The notes under the pieces: generated by a model
Database searches by the model: none
Told to the model about the DNA's origin: nothing
Seen by the model: only the letters and a program-made list of their open reading frames with translations
Program-made: the position numbers and the translations under genes
Source: Bacteroidota bacterium
Lineage (GTDB): Bacteria > Bacteroidota > Bacteroidia > Flavobacteriales > Flavobacteriaceae
Reading direction: 5' to 3'
Length of the DNA: 10,153 bases
NCBI GenBank assembly: GCA_009937085.1
Contig: JAACDD010000083.1
Coordinates: 1-10,153, forward strand
Part shown: one piece after another, positions 1-6,449 of the stretch
Layout: each line of letters begins with the position of its first letter
Position numbering within the stretch: position 1 is the first letter of the stretch

Positions 1-1923
1 ATAAATATCTTTTTCCTTTTTTACAGCGGGCAACAAAATATCTTTCACAAGTGTACTTTTTCCACTTCCCGAAACCCCAGTTACAACCGTGAGCATATGT
101 AGCGGAAACGACACATTAATATTTTTTAGATTATGCTCTCGAGCACCCACAATACGCAATTCATGTGTTGGTTTTTTGCGCTTTTCGGGAAGCGTAATTT
201 CAGCCTTCCCAGAGAGGTATTTCCCGGTCCATGTATCTGCTTGAAGTATTTTTTCAATACTTCCTTGAGCAACCACTTCTCCACCAAAAGCACCTGCGTC
301 GGGACCTAAATCAATAATTTCATCTGCCGCATGCATGATGTCGTCATCGTGTTCCACAACAATAACCGTATTCCCTAAATCACGTAATTTTTGAAGTACC
401 TCAATCAGTTTGGCAGTGTCTTTTGGGTGAAGTCCAATACTCGGCTCATCTAAAATATATAGCGATCCTACCAAACTACTCCCCAGCGAAGTAGCGAGGT
501 TTATACGTTGTGATTCGCCACCCGAAAGCGTATTTGCTCTTCGATTTAAAGTCAAATAACCCAATCCAACCTGATTTAAAAAATGTAAGCGGTCATTTAT
601 TTCAACCAAAAGCCGTCGGGCAATATGTTGTTGATGTTCCGATAATTTCAATGCCAACATCGTAGTGGTAAGTTCATCTATGGGCATATCAACCAAATCA
701 GAAAGCGTATGTTTGTCCACACGCACATATGAAGCCGCTATATTTAAGCGCTTTCCGTTACAAGTACTACAAATTGTTCTACCTCTATAGCGGGAAAGCA
801 ACACACGATTTTGAATTTTATAATTTTTTGCTTCTAGTTTAGCAAAGAAGTGGTTAATGCCTTTCACATATTTATTGCCTTCCCAAAGCGATTTTTTTTG
901 TATATCACTTAATTCAAAGTAGGGCTTATGTACTGGGAAATCAAATAAGTATGCACTGTCTACAAAATCATTTTTGTACCGCTGTAATCGTTCCCCTTTC
1001 CAAGGTGCAACAGCTCCACTAAAGACCGATAAATTTGTGTTTGGTATAACGAGTTGCTCGTCAATACCAATCAAATCGCCGTAGCCCTCGCAATCTGGGC
1101 ACGCACCAAGTGGATTGTTAAAGCTAAACATATGTTCGTTTGGAGGCGTAAATGTTATACCGTCAAGTGCAAATCTGTTGGAAAATTCGCGTTGTGAATT
1201 ATTTGATAAATCATGAATATGCAGCGTGCCGCTACCTTCGTGAAAGGCTGTTTCGATAGATTCTGCTACACGGTGAAAAAAATCTTCGTCATGCTTTAAT
1301 ACAATTCGGTCAACAATAAGCGAAATAGTATCTTTTTTGGTTGGCTTGGCGTCGTTTATTCGAACCATAGCGTCATTTAACCAAAGGCGTGCATACCCTT
1401 GTTGTTTGTAAACATCTAAAGTGCCTTGTAAGGTTCTGTTTTTAGAAATTTGCACAGGTGCCAGCAACAAAAGTTTTGTGCCTTCGTCAATGGATTTAAG
1501 ATATGTCAAAACGTCTTTGGTGTCGTCTTTTTTGACTTCCTTTCCAGAAATAGGGGAGTATGTTTTACCAATGCGAGCAAACAACAGTTTGAGGTAATCG
1601 TAAATCTCAGTAGTTGTTCCTACTGTAGATCGTGGGTTGTTACTTATAACTTTTTGCTCGATAGCAATGGCAGGTGCAATACCGTTAATTTGTTCGACTT
1701 TGGGCTTGTTTAGTCTCCCTAAAAATTGCCGTGCATAGGAAGATAAACTTTCTACATAGCGTCGCTGTCCCTCAGCATAAAGGGTATCAAAAGCCAAACT
1801 TGATTTCCCTGATCCCGACAAACCCGTTATAACCACAAGTTTATTTCGAGGAATTTGCACATCCACACTTTTGAGATTGTGCATTTGTGCCCCTTTTATT
1901 TCAATAAATTTTTCCTTTTTCAA
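1..1923 (-). CDS. uvrA: UvrABC system protein A (excinuclease ABC subunit A), N-terminal 641 residues; runs off the left edge
   Basis: UvrA is the damage-sensing ATPase of bacterial nucleotide excision repair; as a dimer it loads UvrB on lesions. I translated the minus strand at several points across the region and it stays in one open frame. Visible elements: first Walker A GLSGSGKS at residues 34-41; a single CxxC (C275/C278) in the first zinc module; CSTCNGKRL from C385; ABC signature LSGGESQRI at 466-474; Walker B-type LYILDEPS at about 484-491; second Walker A GVSGSGKS at 616-623. UvrA proteins are about 940 residues, so roughly 300 C-terminal residues lie outside the window. Start: an in-frame TAA lies six codons upstream, and the only start-type codons before the conserved FIEIKGA segment is TTG at 1923-1921. 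The first in-frame ATG (1884) would delete that segment. The CxxC that normally precedes C275 is absent. Identification is very secure; the TTG start is likely. Confidence 0.97.
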   Translation of the reverse strand, partial: MKKEKFIEIKGAQMHNLKSVDVQIPRNKLVVITGLSGSGKSSLAFDTLYAEGQRRYVESLSSYARQFLGRLNKPKVEQINGIAPAIAIEQKVISNNPRSTVGTTTEIYDYLKLLFARIGKTYSPISGKEVKKDDTKDVLTYLKSIDEGTKLLLLAPVQISKNRTLQGTLDVYKQQGYARLWLNDAMVRINDAKPTKKDTISLIVDRIVLKHDEDFFHRVAESIETAFHEGSGTLHIHDLSNNSQREFSNRFALDGITFTPPNEHMFSFNNPLGACPDCEGYGDLIGIDEQLVIPNTNLSVFSGAVAPWKGERLQRYKNDFVDSAYLFDFPVHKPYFELSDIQKKSLWEGNKYVKGINHFFAKLEAKNYKIQNRVLLSRYRGRTICSTCNGKRLNIAASYVRVDKHTLSDLVDMPIDELTTTMLALKLSEHQQHIARRLLVEINDRLHFLNQVGLGYLTLNRRANTLSGGESQRINLATSLGSSLVGSLYILDEPSIGLHPKDTAKLIEVLQKLRDLGNTVIVVEHDDDIMHAADEIIDLGPDAGAFGGEVVAQGSIEKILQADTWTGKYLSGKAEITLPEKRKKPTHELRIVGAREHNLKNINVSFPLHMLTVVTGVSGSGKSTLVKDILLPAVKKEKDIY

Positions 1924-1942
1924 TGCATTAAAATCGAAGCAT
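1920..1942 (-). promoter_or_regulatory. Two overlapping mini-ORFs leading into the uvrA TTG start (possible translational coupling)
   Basis: Reading the minus strand, ATG CTT CGA TTT TAA (1942-1928) ends in TAATG, so its stop shares a base with the next ATG. That second ORF is ATG CAT TGA (1928-1920), and its stop overlaps the uvrA start as TTGA. Both ATGs sit inside a direct repeat TTTAATGC (1946-1939 and 1932-1925). The arrangement is directly visible. A role in reinitiation or attenuation at uvrA is inference, and the pattern may be chance in AT-rich DNA. Confidence 0.3.
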
Positions 1943-1987
1943 TAAAGATATTGATTCAAACACATATAAACCTATAAAGTACGCGTA

Positions 1988-2019
1988 TTTGTTCAGTATC
2001 GAATATGTTTTTATATTTG
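1988..2019 (+). promoter_or_regulatory. Bacteroidota-type promoter (-33 TTTG, -7 TATATTTG) for the ECF sigma gene
   Basis: TTTG at 1988-1991 and TATATTTG at 2012-2019 are separated by 20 bases. Their centres are 26 bases apart, matching the -33/-7 geometry of the Bacteroidota housekeeping promoter (TTTG ... TAnnTTTG). Transcription would start near 2022, giving an untranslated leader of about 65 bases before the ATG at 2089. The -33 box is part of the decamer CGCGTATTTG, which recurs at 9843-9852 upstream of msrA. Confidence 0.65.
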
Positions 2020-2088
2020 TGTATATAATTATTGCCTATAGCTACACTTTTTACTCAATAAATTTTATTTTAACTTAAACGAGTAATT

Positions 2089-2670
2089 ATGTCTATGCTT
2101 CCAGATAATACACTAATTCAGCAGTACTTAAATGGCAATAATGAAGCGTTCGAAACGCTACTTTCCAGATACAAACAACGAATCTTCAGCTTTATTTATT
2201 CTAAAATTAAGGATAGAGATTTAGCCGATGATATTTTTCAAGATACCTTTATCAAGGTGATCAAAACACTTAAAAAAGGAACGTATAACGACGAAGGTCG
2301 ATTCTTGTCTTGGGTGATGCGGATTGCACATAATCTTATTGTAGACCATTTTAGGCGTAAACAACGCATGCCGATGTACGAGTCACATGACAAAGAAAAA
2401 GATGTTTTTTATCGTGTTTCTGAACCTACGCAGAACATTGAAGACTTGCTAATTGATACACAAATCAAAGAAGATTTAAATACCTTGATGCTTGAACTAC
2501 CATCCAATCAACTCGAAGTATTGCGTATGCGCTTATATCAAGACATGAGCTTTAAGGAAATTTCAGAGCGTACAAACGTGAGTATAAATACCTCTCTTGG
2601 AAGAATGCGTTATGGGCTTATTAACCTCAGAAAGCTTATTGATGCGCGTAACTTAACCATGACGCAATAA
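2089..2670 (+). CDS. ECF-type RNA polymerase sigma factor (sigma-70 family, 193 aa)
   Basis: This is a group 4 (ECF) sigma factor, which directs core RNA polymerase to a specific promoter set. It has only the two domains expected. Sigma region 2 spans about residues 20-92, including the DLADDIFQDTF core-binding helix at 44-54 and the basic region 2.4 segment IVDHFRRKQR. Region 4 spans about 130-185, with a helix-turn-helix around FKEISERTNVSINTSLGRMR. The length is normal and no frameshift is seen. The ATG at 2089 gives a typical short N-terminus, and a strong promoter lies upstream. No recognisable anti-sigma factor gene (membrane FecR/RseA type) follows; the next ORF is a 46-aa soluble-looking protein 36 bases downstream. 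That, with the housekeeping-type promoter, hints at control by expression level or by an unlinked factor. Its regulon cannot be told from sequence. Confidence 0.93.
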   Translation: MSMLPDNTLIQQYLNGNNEAFETLLSRYKQRIFSFIYSKIKDRDLADDIFQDTFIKVIKTLKKGTYNDEGRFLSWVMRIAHNLIVDHFRRKQRMPMYESHDKEKDVFYRVSEPTQNIEDLLIDTQIKEDLNTLMLELPSNQLEVLRMRLYQDMSFKEISERTNVSINTSLGRMRYGLINLRKLIDARNLTMTQ

Positions 2671-2706
2671 TTCCATAACAGTAAGCGTTATCCTTAAAAC
2701 AAATTA

Positions 2707-2847
2707 ATGGATAAACTCTACGCGCTACAATTTTCAAAATACACACCAACACCGAGTAAAGAATCATTGCAATTAATTCTGCAGTTCTCTGCGGCTTACG
2801 AACCAATTGAAGTAGGTGATACTTCTTTGGATTTTATAGCAAATTAA
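2707..2847 (+). CDS. Small hypothetical protein (46 aa) downstream of the ECF sigma factor
   Basis: An ORF of 46 codons plus TAA begins with ATG 36 bases after the sigma-factor stop on the same strand, with no terminator in between. The protein starts MDKLYALQFSKYTPTPSKES and ends SLDFIAN. It has no signal peptide, membrane segment or cysteine. The composition looks like a real folded small protein (a KYTP segment, then an amphipathic stretch around LQLILQFSAAY) rather than random AT-rich translation. Its last 14 bases overlap the 3' end of the convergent nth gene. I recall short proteins of this flavour beside this sigma factor in other flavobacteria, but I cannot verify that here. Co-transcription with the sigma gene is likely; a regulatory partnership with it is only a guess. 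No function is assigned. Confidence 0.6.
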   Translation: MDKLYALQFSKYTPTPSKESLQLILQFSAAYEPIEVGDTSLDFIAN

Positions 2848-3490
2848 AACCGTGTTTTTTTAAAACCATCTTTCTGCCAACAGTTTGGGTAATGATGTCT
2901 TTACTTACATCCCAACCACGTGCGGGACTGTATTCTCTACCATACCAAATGATTTGCAAGTGCAAATCGTTCCACTTTTCTTTTGGGAATAAGCGTTTTG
3001 CATCACGTTCTGTCTGTGTTACGTTTTTTCCATTTGAAAAACCCCAGCGGTACATAAGTCGTTGAATGTGGGTGTCTACTGGAAATGCGGGTACACCAAA
3101 AGCTTGTGCCATTACCACACTTGCTGTTTTATGTCCCACGGCAGGAAGTTCTTCTAACGCATCAAAACTTTGTGGAACTTCGCCCCCGTGTTTTTCTAAT
3201 AAAATTTCCGATAGCCCGTGAATTCCCTTCGACTTCATCGGCGATAGCCCAACAGGTTTTATAATTTCTCTAATTTCTTCCACGCTTAATTTTACCATAT
3301 CATTAGGATTGTCAGCTTTGGCAAACAGTAAAGGTGTAATCTTATTTACGCGAACGTCGGTGCTTTGCGCTGATAACAAAACGGCTATAAGCAATGTATA
3401 CGGGTCTTTGTGGTCTAAGGGTATGGGGATGGTAGGATAAAGTTCCTCAAGTTTATTAATTACAAATGCAACCTTTTCGGCTTTGTTCAT
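2834..3490 (-). CDS. nth: Endonuclease III (DNA glycosylase/AP lyase), cysteine-free variant
   Basis: Endonuclease III removes oxidised pyrimidines from DNA and nicks the resulting abasic site in base excision repair. The 218-aa protein has the HhH-GPD core: LLSAQSTD at 38-45, the helix-hairpin-helix LPAVGHKTA at 115-123 with catalytic lysine K121, and VDTH with catalytic aspartate D139 (K120 and D138 in E. coli). Family members usually end in a [4Fe-4S] loop, Cx6Cx2Cx5C. Here the C-terminal tail after GREYSPARGWD has none of these, and the whole protein contains no cysteine. The tail still runs to a normal length (TVGRKMVLKKHGFNLL), so this is replacement rather than truncation. The gene is convergent with the 46-aa ORF (14-base overlap) and divergent from bcp (31 bases between starts). 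Family assignment is secure; activity without the cluster is expected from the intact catalytic residues but inferred. Confidence 0.94.
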   Translation of the reverse strand: MNKAEKVAFVINKLEELYPTIPIPLDHKDPYTLLIAVLLSAQSTDVRVNKITPLLFAKADNPNDMVKLSVEEIREIIKPVGLSPMKSKGIHGLSEILLEKHGGEVPQSFDALEELPAVGHKTASVVMAQAFGVPAFPVDTHIQRLMYRWGFSNGKNVTQTERDAKRLFPKEKWNDLHLQIIWYGREYSPARGWDVSKDIITQTVGRKMVLKKHGFNLL

Positions 3491-3521
3491 TTTCGTATTT
3501 TTATCATCTAAAATTACAAAA

Positions 3522-3971
3522 ATGCTACAAGAAGGAAATAAATTACCTGCGTTTTCAGGTACTAATCATTTAGGCGAGCCTGTAACACACACAGACTATG
3601 CAGGTAAGAAATTAATCGTGTTTTTTTATCCACGTGCCAATACACCTGGTTGCACAGCTGAGGCGTGTAATTTGAGTGACAATTATGCAACACTCCAAGC
3701 ACAAGGATACGAGCTTTTGGGTGTTAGCGCAGACTCGGTAAAAAAGCAAGCTGGTTTTGCAACAAAATTTGGGTTTCCATATCCACTATTAGCTGACGAA
3801 GATCATGTTGCTATTAAAGCCTTTGGCGTTTGGGGACCAAAAAAGTTTCAAGGCAAAGAATACGAAGGGATAATTCGTACAACATTTGTTATTGACGAAA
3901 CGGGAACTATTGTGCGCGTGATTAACAAAGTGAAAACTAAAGACCACGCTGCGCAAATTTTAGAAGGATAA
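3522..3971 (+). CDS. bcp: Thioredoxin-dependent peroxiredoxin, BCP/PrxQ type
   Basis: BCP-type peroxiredoxins reduce hydrogen peroxide and organic hydroperoxides in the cytoplasm, using thioredoxin as electron donor. The 149-aa protein has the thioredoxin-like fold signature FFYPRANTPGCTAEAC, with peroxidatic C44 and the resolving cysteine C49 five residues on, the atypical 2-Cys arrangement of E. coli BCP (C45/C50). The conserved threonine T41 and the late arginine in GIIRTTFVID are present. An in-frame ATG at 3483 would add 13 residues but would lie inside the divergent nth start; the ATG at 3522 gives the usual MLQEGNKLPAF family N-terminus, so it is preferred. Four bases separate its stop from the stop of the convergent 478-aa gene, leaving no room for an intrinsic terminator. 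It probably works alongside Nth in oxidative defence, though the two are separately transcribed. Confidence 0.95.
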   Translation: MLQEGNKLPAFSGTNHLGEPVTHTDYAGKKLIVFFYPRANTPGCTAEACNLSDNYATLQAQGYELLGVSADSVKKQAGFATKFGFPYPLLADEDHVAIKAFGVWGPKKFQGKEYEGIIRTTFVIDETGTIVRVINKVKTKDHAAQILEG

Positions 3972-3975
3972 ATCG

Positions 3976-5412
3976 TTAGGAAGATTTATACCCGAAAAGC
4001 TTTTTGCTTTTAATCAATTTTGACACACCTGGCGGAAGTTTGTTTTCCCAACCGCTTTCGCCAGCTTTTATCTGGTCTAAAACATCTCTTGAATAGATTT
4101 TCATATCATCGGTGTTATAATCCAAGATGTCAACTACTTTATCGTTGTATTTAAAGAAGTTATAAAGCTCCTTCAACCTCGGATGTACACGAATTGAATT
4201 ACTATCAATGATACCTCCTTTATTAGGGTCAATTATAGGGTAGAGGTATACCTTAAGGTTTTTAAAGAACAGCTTTCCAAATGCTTCCAAAATACCACCA
4301 CTTAAGTGTCGGTAATACTTTTCGTTAAAAATCTCAATGAGGTTATTAACTCCCATGGTAAGACGTATTTTCTTCTCTGTATATTCAGAAAAATACTCCA
4401 CTAGGCGGTAATACTCTTTGAAATTCGAGATCATAACTGTTTGTCCAAGCGAGCATAATAAACGTGCTCTATGCATAAAGTCTTCTTCGTCAATTACTCC
4501 TGTAGACATCAAATTTGAAAGGGTAATTTCAAAGATGACTAGTGTTTTATTCGGGTCGGTATCAGGTTCTCTTTCAAAAATCTCTAAGGATTTTTGATAC
4601 ATGTCAACGTTAACTTTAGTAACGGGTCTAAAACTACCGCGCAATGCAATAATATTTTTCTTGTATAACTCACGAGCGGGTAATAAATTATTTCCATCTG
4701 GACCAAACATAACCGCATCGGTCATACCCAAACGAACAAGCTCTAAACTCATCAAGCGATTGTCAATTCCTTTAAACAACGGACCTGAAAAGTTTATGGT
4801 ATCGATTTCAATGGCTTCTCTGTCGATGTGATCAAACAAATATTGCAACATTTTCTTTGGACGATCGTTTTGATAAAACGCACCGTAAATCAAATTCACG
4901 CCCATTACGCCCAAAGTCAATTGTTGGGACTTTGTATCATTTTCCTTAAAGCGGATATGCGAAGTAATCATTGAATACGGCTCATCAGGTTTGGTTTGAA
5001 ACTTGATTCCAATCCAGCCGTGACCTTTAAATTTCTTTGCAAAATCTATCGTTGTTACGGTGTTTGCGTAGGTGAAAAACAGCTTGTCTTTATTTTTTTC
5101 ACGGTCAATACGTTTTTCAAGCAATCCAATTTCCCATTCCAGCATCTTGTTAAGTCTGGATTCTGATACATACCTTCCATCATCCTCACGACCATAAATA
5201 GCATCGCTAAAGTCTTTGTCGTAGGCACTCATGGTTTTTGCAATGGTTCCTGACGCGCCACCACAACGAAAAAAGTGACGTACTACTTCCTGTCCTGCGC
5301 CAATTTCGGCAAATGTGCCATAGATATTGTCATTTAAGTTTATCCGTAAGGCTTTTGCTTCTAAAGAAGGAGTGTTTTCAAAAGGATGATCACCAGCTAA
5401 TTCTATGGGCAT
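3976..5412 (-). CDS. Conserved protein of unknown function (478 aa)
   Basis: I recognise this as a widespread bacterial family without an established role. It is marked by YGTFAEIGAGQEV at residues 31-43, GGASGTIAKTMSAYD at 51-65, SDAIYG at 69-74, HGWIGIKFQ at 131-139, MGVNLIYGAFY at 170-180, FSGPLFKGIDNRLMSLELV at 208-226, DAVMFGPDG at 232-240 and RGSFRPVT at 258-265. It has no signal peptide, no membrane segment and no beta-barrel character, so it should be cytoplasmic. From memory, relatives in databases sometimes carry the names TonB-dependent receptor or nicotinate-nucleotide adenylyltransferase. Neither fits: there is no plug, barrel or TonB box, and I see no GxFxPxHxGH nucleotidyltransferase motif. 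The gene has its own likely -7 box (5436-5429) and is divergent from the PhnP-like gene. The last 190 residues look less constrained than the first 270. Confidence 0.85.
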   Translation of the reverse strand: MPIELAGDHPFENTPSLEAKALRINLNDNIYGTFAEIGAGQEVVRHFFRCGGASGTIAKTMSAYDKDFSDAIYGREDDGRYVSESRLNKMLEWEIGLLEKRIDREKNKDKLFFTYANTVTTIDFAKKFKGHGWIGIKFQTKPDEPYSMITSHIRFKENDTKSQQLTLGVMGVNLIYGAFYQNDRPKKMLQYLFDHIDREAIEIDTINFSGPLFKGIDNRLMSLELVRLGMTDAVMFGPDGNNLLPARELYKKNIIALRGSFRPVTKVNVDMYQKSLEIFEREPDTDPNKTLVIFEITLSNLMSTGVIDEEDFMHRARLLCSLGQTVMISNFKEYYRLVEYFSEYTEKKIRLTMGVNNLIEIFNEKYYRHLSGGILEAFGKLFFKNLKVYLYPIIDPNKGGIIDSNSIRVHPRLKELYNFFKYNDKVVDILDYNTDDMKIYSRDVLDQIKAGESGWENKLPPGVSKLIKSKKLFGYKSS

Positions 5413-5428
5413 GGATGTGAGTTTTCCT

Positions 5429-5436
5429 CAAAATTA
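5429..5436 (-). promoter_or_regulatory. Candidate -7 box TAATTTTG for the 478-aa gene
   Basis: On the minus strand TAATTTTG matches TAnnTTTG exactly. It would place transcription start near 5425, about 13 bases before the ATG at 5412. No TTTG is found at the expected -33 position (around 5458), so support is half of a promoter only. It is an exact inverted copy of the plus-strand box at 5471-5478. Confidence 0.4.
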
Positions 5437-5470
5437 TAAAACTTATGCTCAACCCTATGCATCAATCGTG

Positions 5471-5478
5471 TAATTTTG
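5471..5478 (+). promoter_or_regulatory. Candidate -7 box TAATTTTG for the PhnP-like gene, implying a near-leaderless mRNA
   Basis: TAATTTTG matches TAnnTTTG exactly and ends only four bases before the GTG start at 5483. If used, transcription would begin at about 5481-5483, giving an mRNA with essentially no leader. No -33 TTTG is visible at the expected distance (around 5448). Confidence 0.4.
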
Positions 5479-5482
5479 TAGC

Positions 5483-6253
5483 GTGAGCATCAAAATTTAT
5501 TTTTTAGGAACAGGAACTTCACAGGGAATCCCAATTATTGGCAGTACCGACCCTGTATGTTTAAGTCACAATCCAAAAGACATACGTTTGCGATCCTCCG
5601 TTTGGGTGCAATGGGACGATATAGATTTTGTGATTGATTGCGGCCCAGATTTTCGCCAGCAAATGCTTACCAGTGGTTGTCCTAAAATGGATGCACTATT
5701 ATTTACGCACGAACATGCAGATCATACCGCTGGTTTAGACGACATCAGACCTTATGTTTTTAGGCAAGGTGCACTTCCAGTTTATGGACTGTCTCGAGTT
5801 ATGGAGAACCTAAAAAGGCGCTTTGATTATATCTTTAGTGATAAAAATAAATATCCAGGCGCACCTTCTGTAAAATCTACAGTTATTGATGCAGAAACTC
5901 CATTTGTGTGTGCTACAAAAACAATAATCCCCATAAAAGTTTCCCATTACGGCTTGGAAGTTTTAGGATATCGCTTTGGCACATTTGGGTATATCACCGA
6001 TATGTTTTCTATTGACCCGGAAGAAGAAGCCAAACTTAGCGGGTTGGATGTTTTGGTCGTTAATGCGCTACGCATCGAGCCGCATCCGTCACATTTACAT
6101 TTGGACGCTGCCATAGCATTTGCACAGCGTGTTGGCGCAAAACGCACTTATTTTACGCATATTAGTCACAAGCTTGGTTTTCACGACGCGGTGGAGGCTT
6201 CTTTACCAGAAGGTATACATTTGGCGTATGATAATTTAACGATTACCCTTTAA
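5483..6253 (+). CDS. PhnP-like metallo-beta-lactamase-fold hydrolase
   Basis: This 256-aa protein is a metallo-beta-lactamase superfamily hydrolase resembling PhnP, a cyclic phosphodiesterase. The fold starts with the strand IYFLGTGTSQGIP at 5-17. The metal motif HEHADH is at 76-81, followed by further likely ligands H155 (SHYG), D173 (YITD) and H226 (THISH). The segment HPSHLHLDAAIAFAQRVGA from 201 is typical of the group. No C-P lyase genes are nearby, so a phosphonate role is not supported; the substrate is most likely a small cyclic phosphodiester or a nucleotide, which is inference. Start: GTG at 5483 is the only in-frame start between an upstream TAA (5471-5473) and the first strand. 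A single base separates its TAA from the ATG of the 64-aa ORF (TAATATG), so the two are probably co-translated. Confidence 0.9.
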   Translation: MSIKIYFLGTGTSQGIPIIGSTDPVCLSHNPKDIRLRSSVWVQWDDIDFVIDCGPDFRQQMLTSGCPKMDALLFTHEHADHTAGLDDIRPYVFRQGALPVYGLSRVMENLKRRFDYIFSDKNKYPGAPSVKSTVIDAETPFVCATKTIIPIKVSHYGLEVLGYRFGTFGYITDMFSIDPEEEAKLSGLDVLVVNALRIEPHPSHLHLDAAIAFAQRVGAKRTYFTHISHKLGFHDAVEASLPEGIHLAYDNLTITL

Positions 6254-6254
6254 T

Positions 6255-6449
6255 ATGAAACAAAAAATACTTTTTTACGTCTTGATATTTTCCGCTTTAA
6301 TCAATTTATACTTGATTTCAGACTATGGCAAACGGCTAAACTATGCGCAAGTTAAAATTGATACACAAGCAAAAAAAATTACGCAATTAAAGGACTCAAT
6401 TCAAATTTTACAGCAGCTTAAAGCTGTGCCTGCAACCATTGAACAATAG
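6255..6449 (+). CDS. Small single-pass membrane protein with a coiled-coil tail (64 aa, hypothetical)
   Basis: The 64-aa protein has a short basic start (MKQK), a hydrophobic helix at about residues 5-22 (ILFYVLIFSALINLYLIS), and then a charged, heptad-like region at about 30-57 (YAQVKIDTQAKKITQLKDSI and on) that should form a coiled coil. The lysines before the helix predict an inside N-terminus with the coiled coil in the periplasm. The layout resembles small bitopic division or scaffold proteins such as FtsL/FtsB, but I see no sequence match and do not assign that role. It begins one base after the stop of the PhnP-like gene, which argues for a real, coupled gene. Its last 32 bases overlap the 3' end of the convergent esterase gene. 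Confidence 0.7.
   Translation: MKQKILFYVLIFSALINLYLISDYGKRLNYAQVKIDTQAKKITQLKDSIQILQQLKAVPATIEQ

Noticed and set aside
1450..1713. 87-codon plus-strand ORF inside uvrA
   Set aside because: Antisense shadow of a well-conserved uvrA segment; no protein-like motifs. Other ORFs nested in the 478-aa, dihydroorotase-like, DUF2400 and lolD genes were dropped for the same reason.
1957..1964. Minus-strand TGTGTTTG as a uvrA -7 box
   Set aside because: One mismatch to TAnnTTTG and no TTTG at the -33 distance; not strong enough to list as a promoter.
2675..2691. Possible hairpin ATAAC-N7-GTTAT after the sigma gene
   Set aside because: Only a 5-bp AT-rich stem with no U-run, too weak for an intrinsic terminator; the 46-aa ORF follows at once.
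3483..3521. Upstream ATG for bcp adding 13 residues
   Set aside because: It overlaps the nth start and adds a non-family hydrophobic stretch; the ATG at 3522 gives the normal BCP N-terminus.
2089..3971. Reading sigma factor, nth and bcp as one oxidative-stress operon
   Set aside because: nth is on the opposite strand and each gene has its own start region; shared theme and proximity do not show co-regulation.
6414..6426. Inverted repeat CAGCTT-A-AAGCTG at the convergent overlap of the 64-aa and esterase genes
   Set aside because: A one-base centre cannot form a good hairpin, there is no T-run, and it lies inside both coding ends; not called as a terminator.
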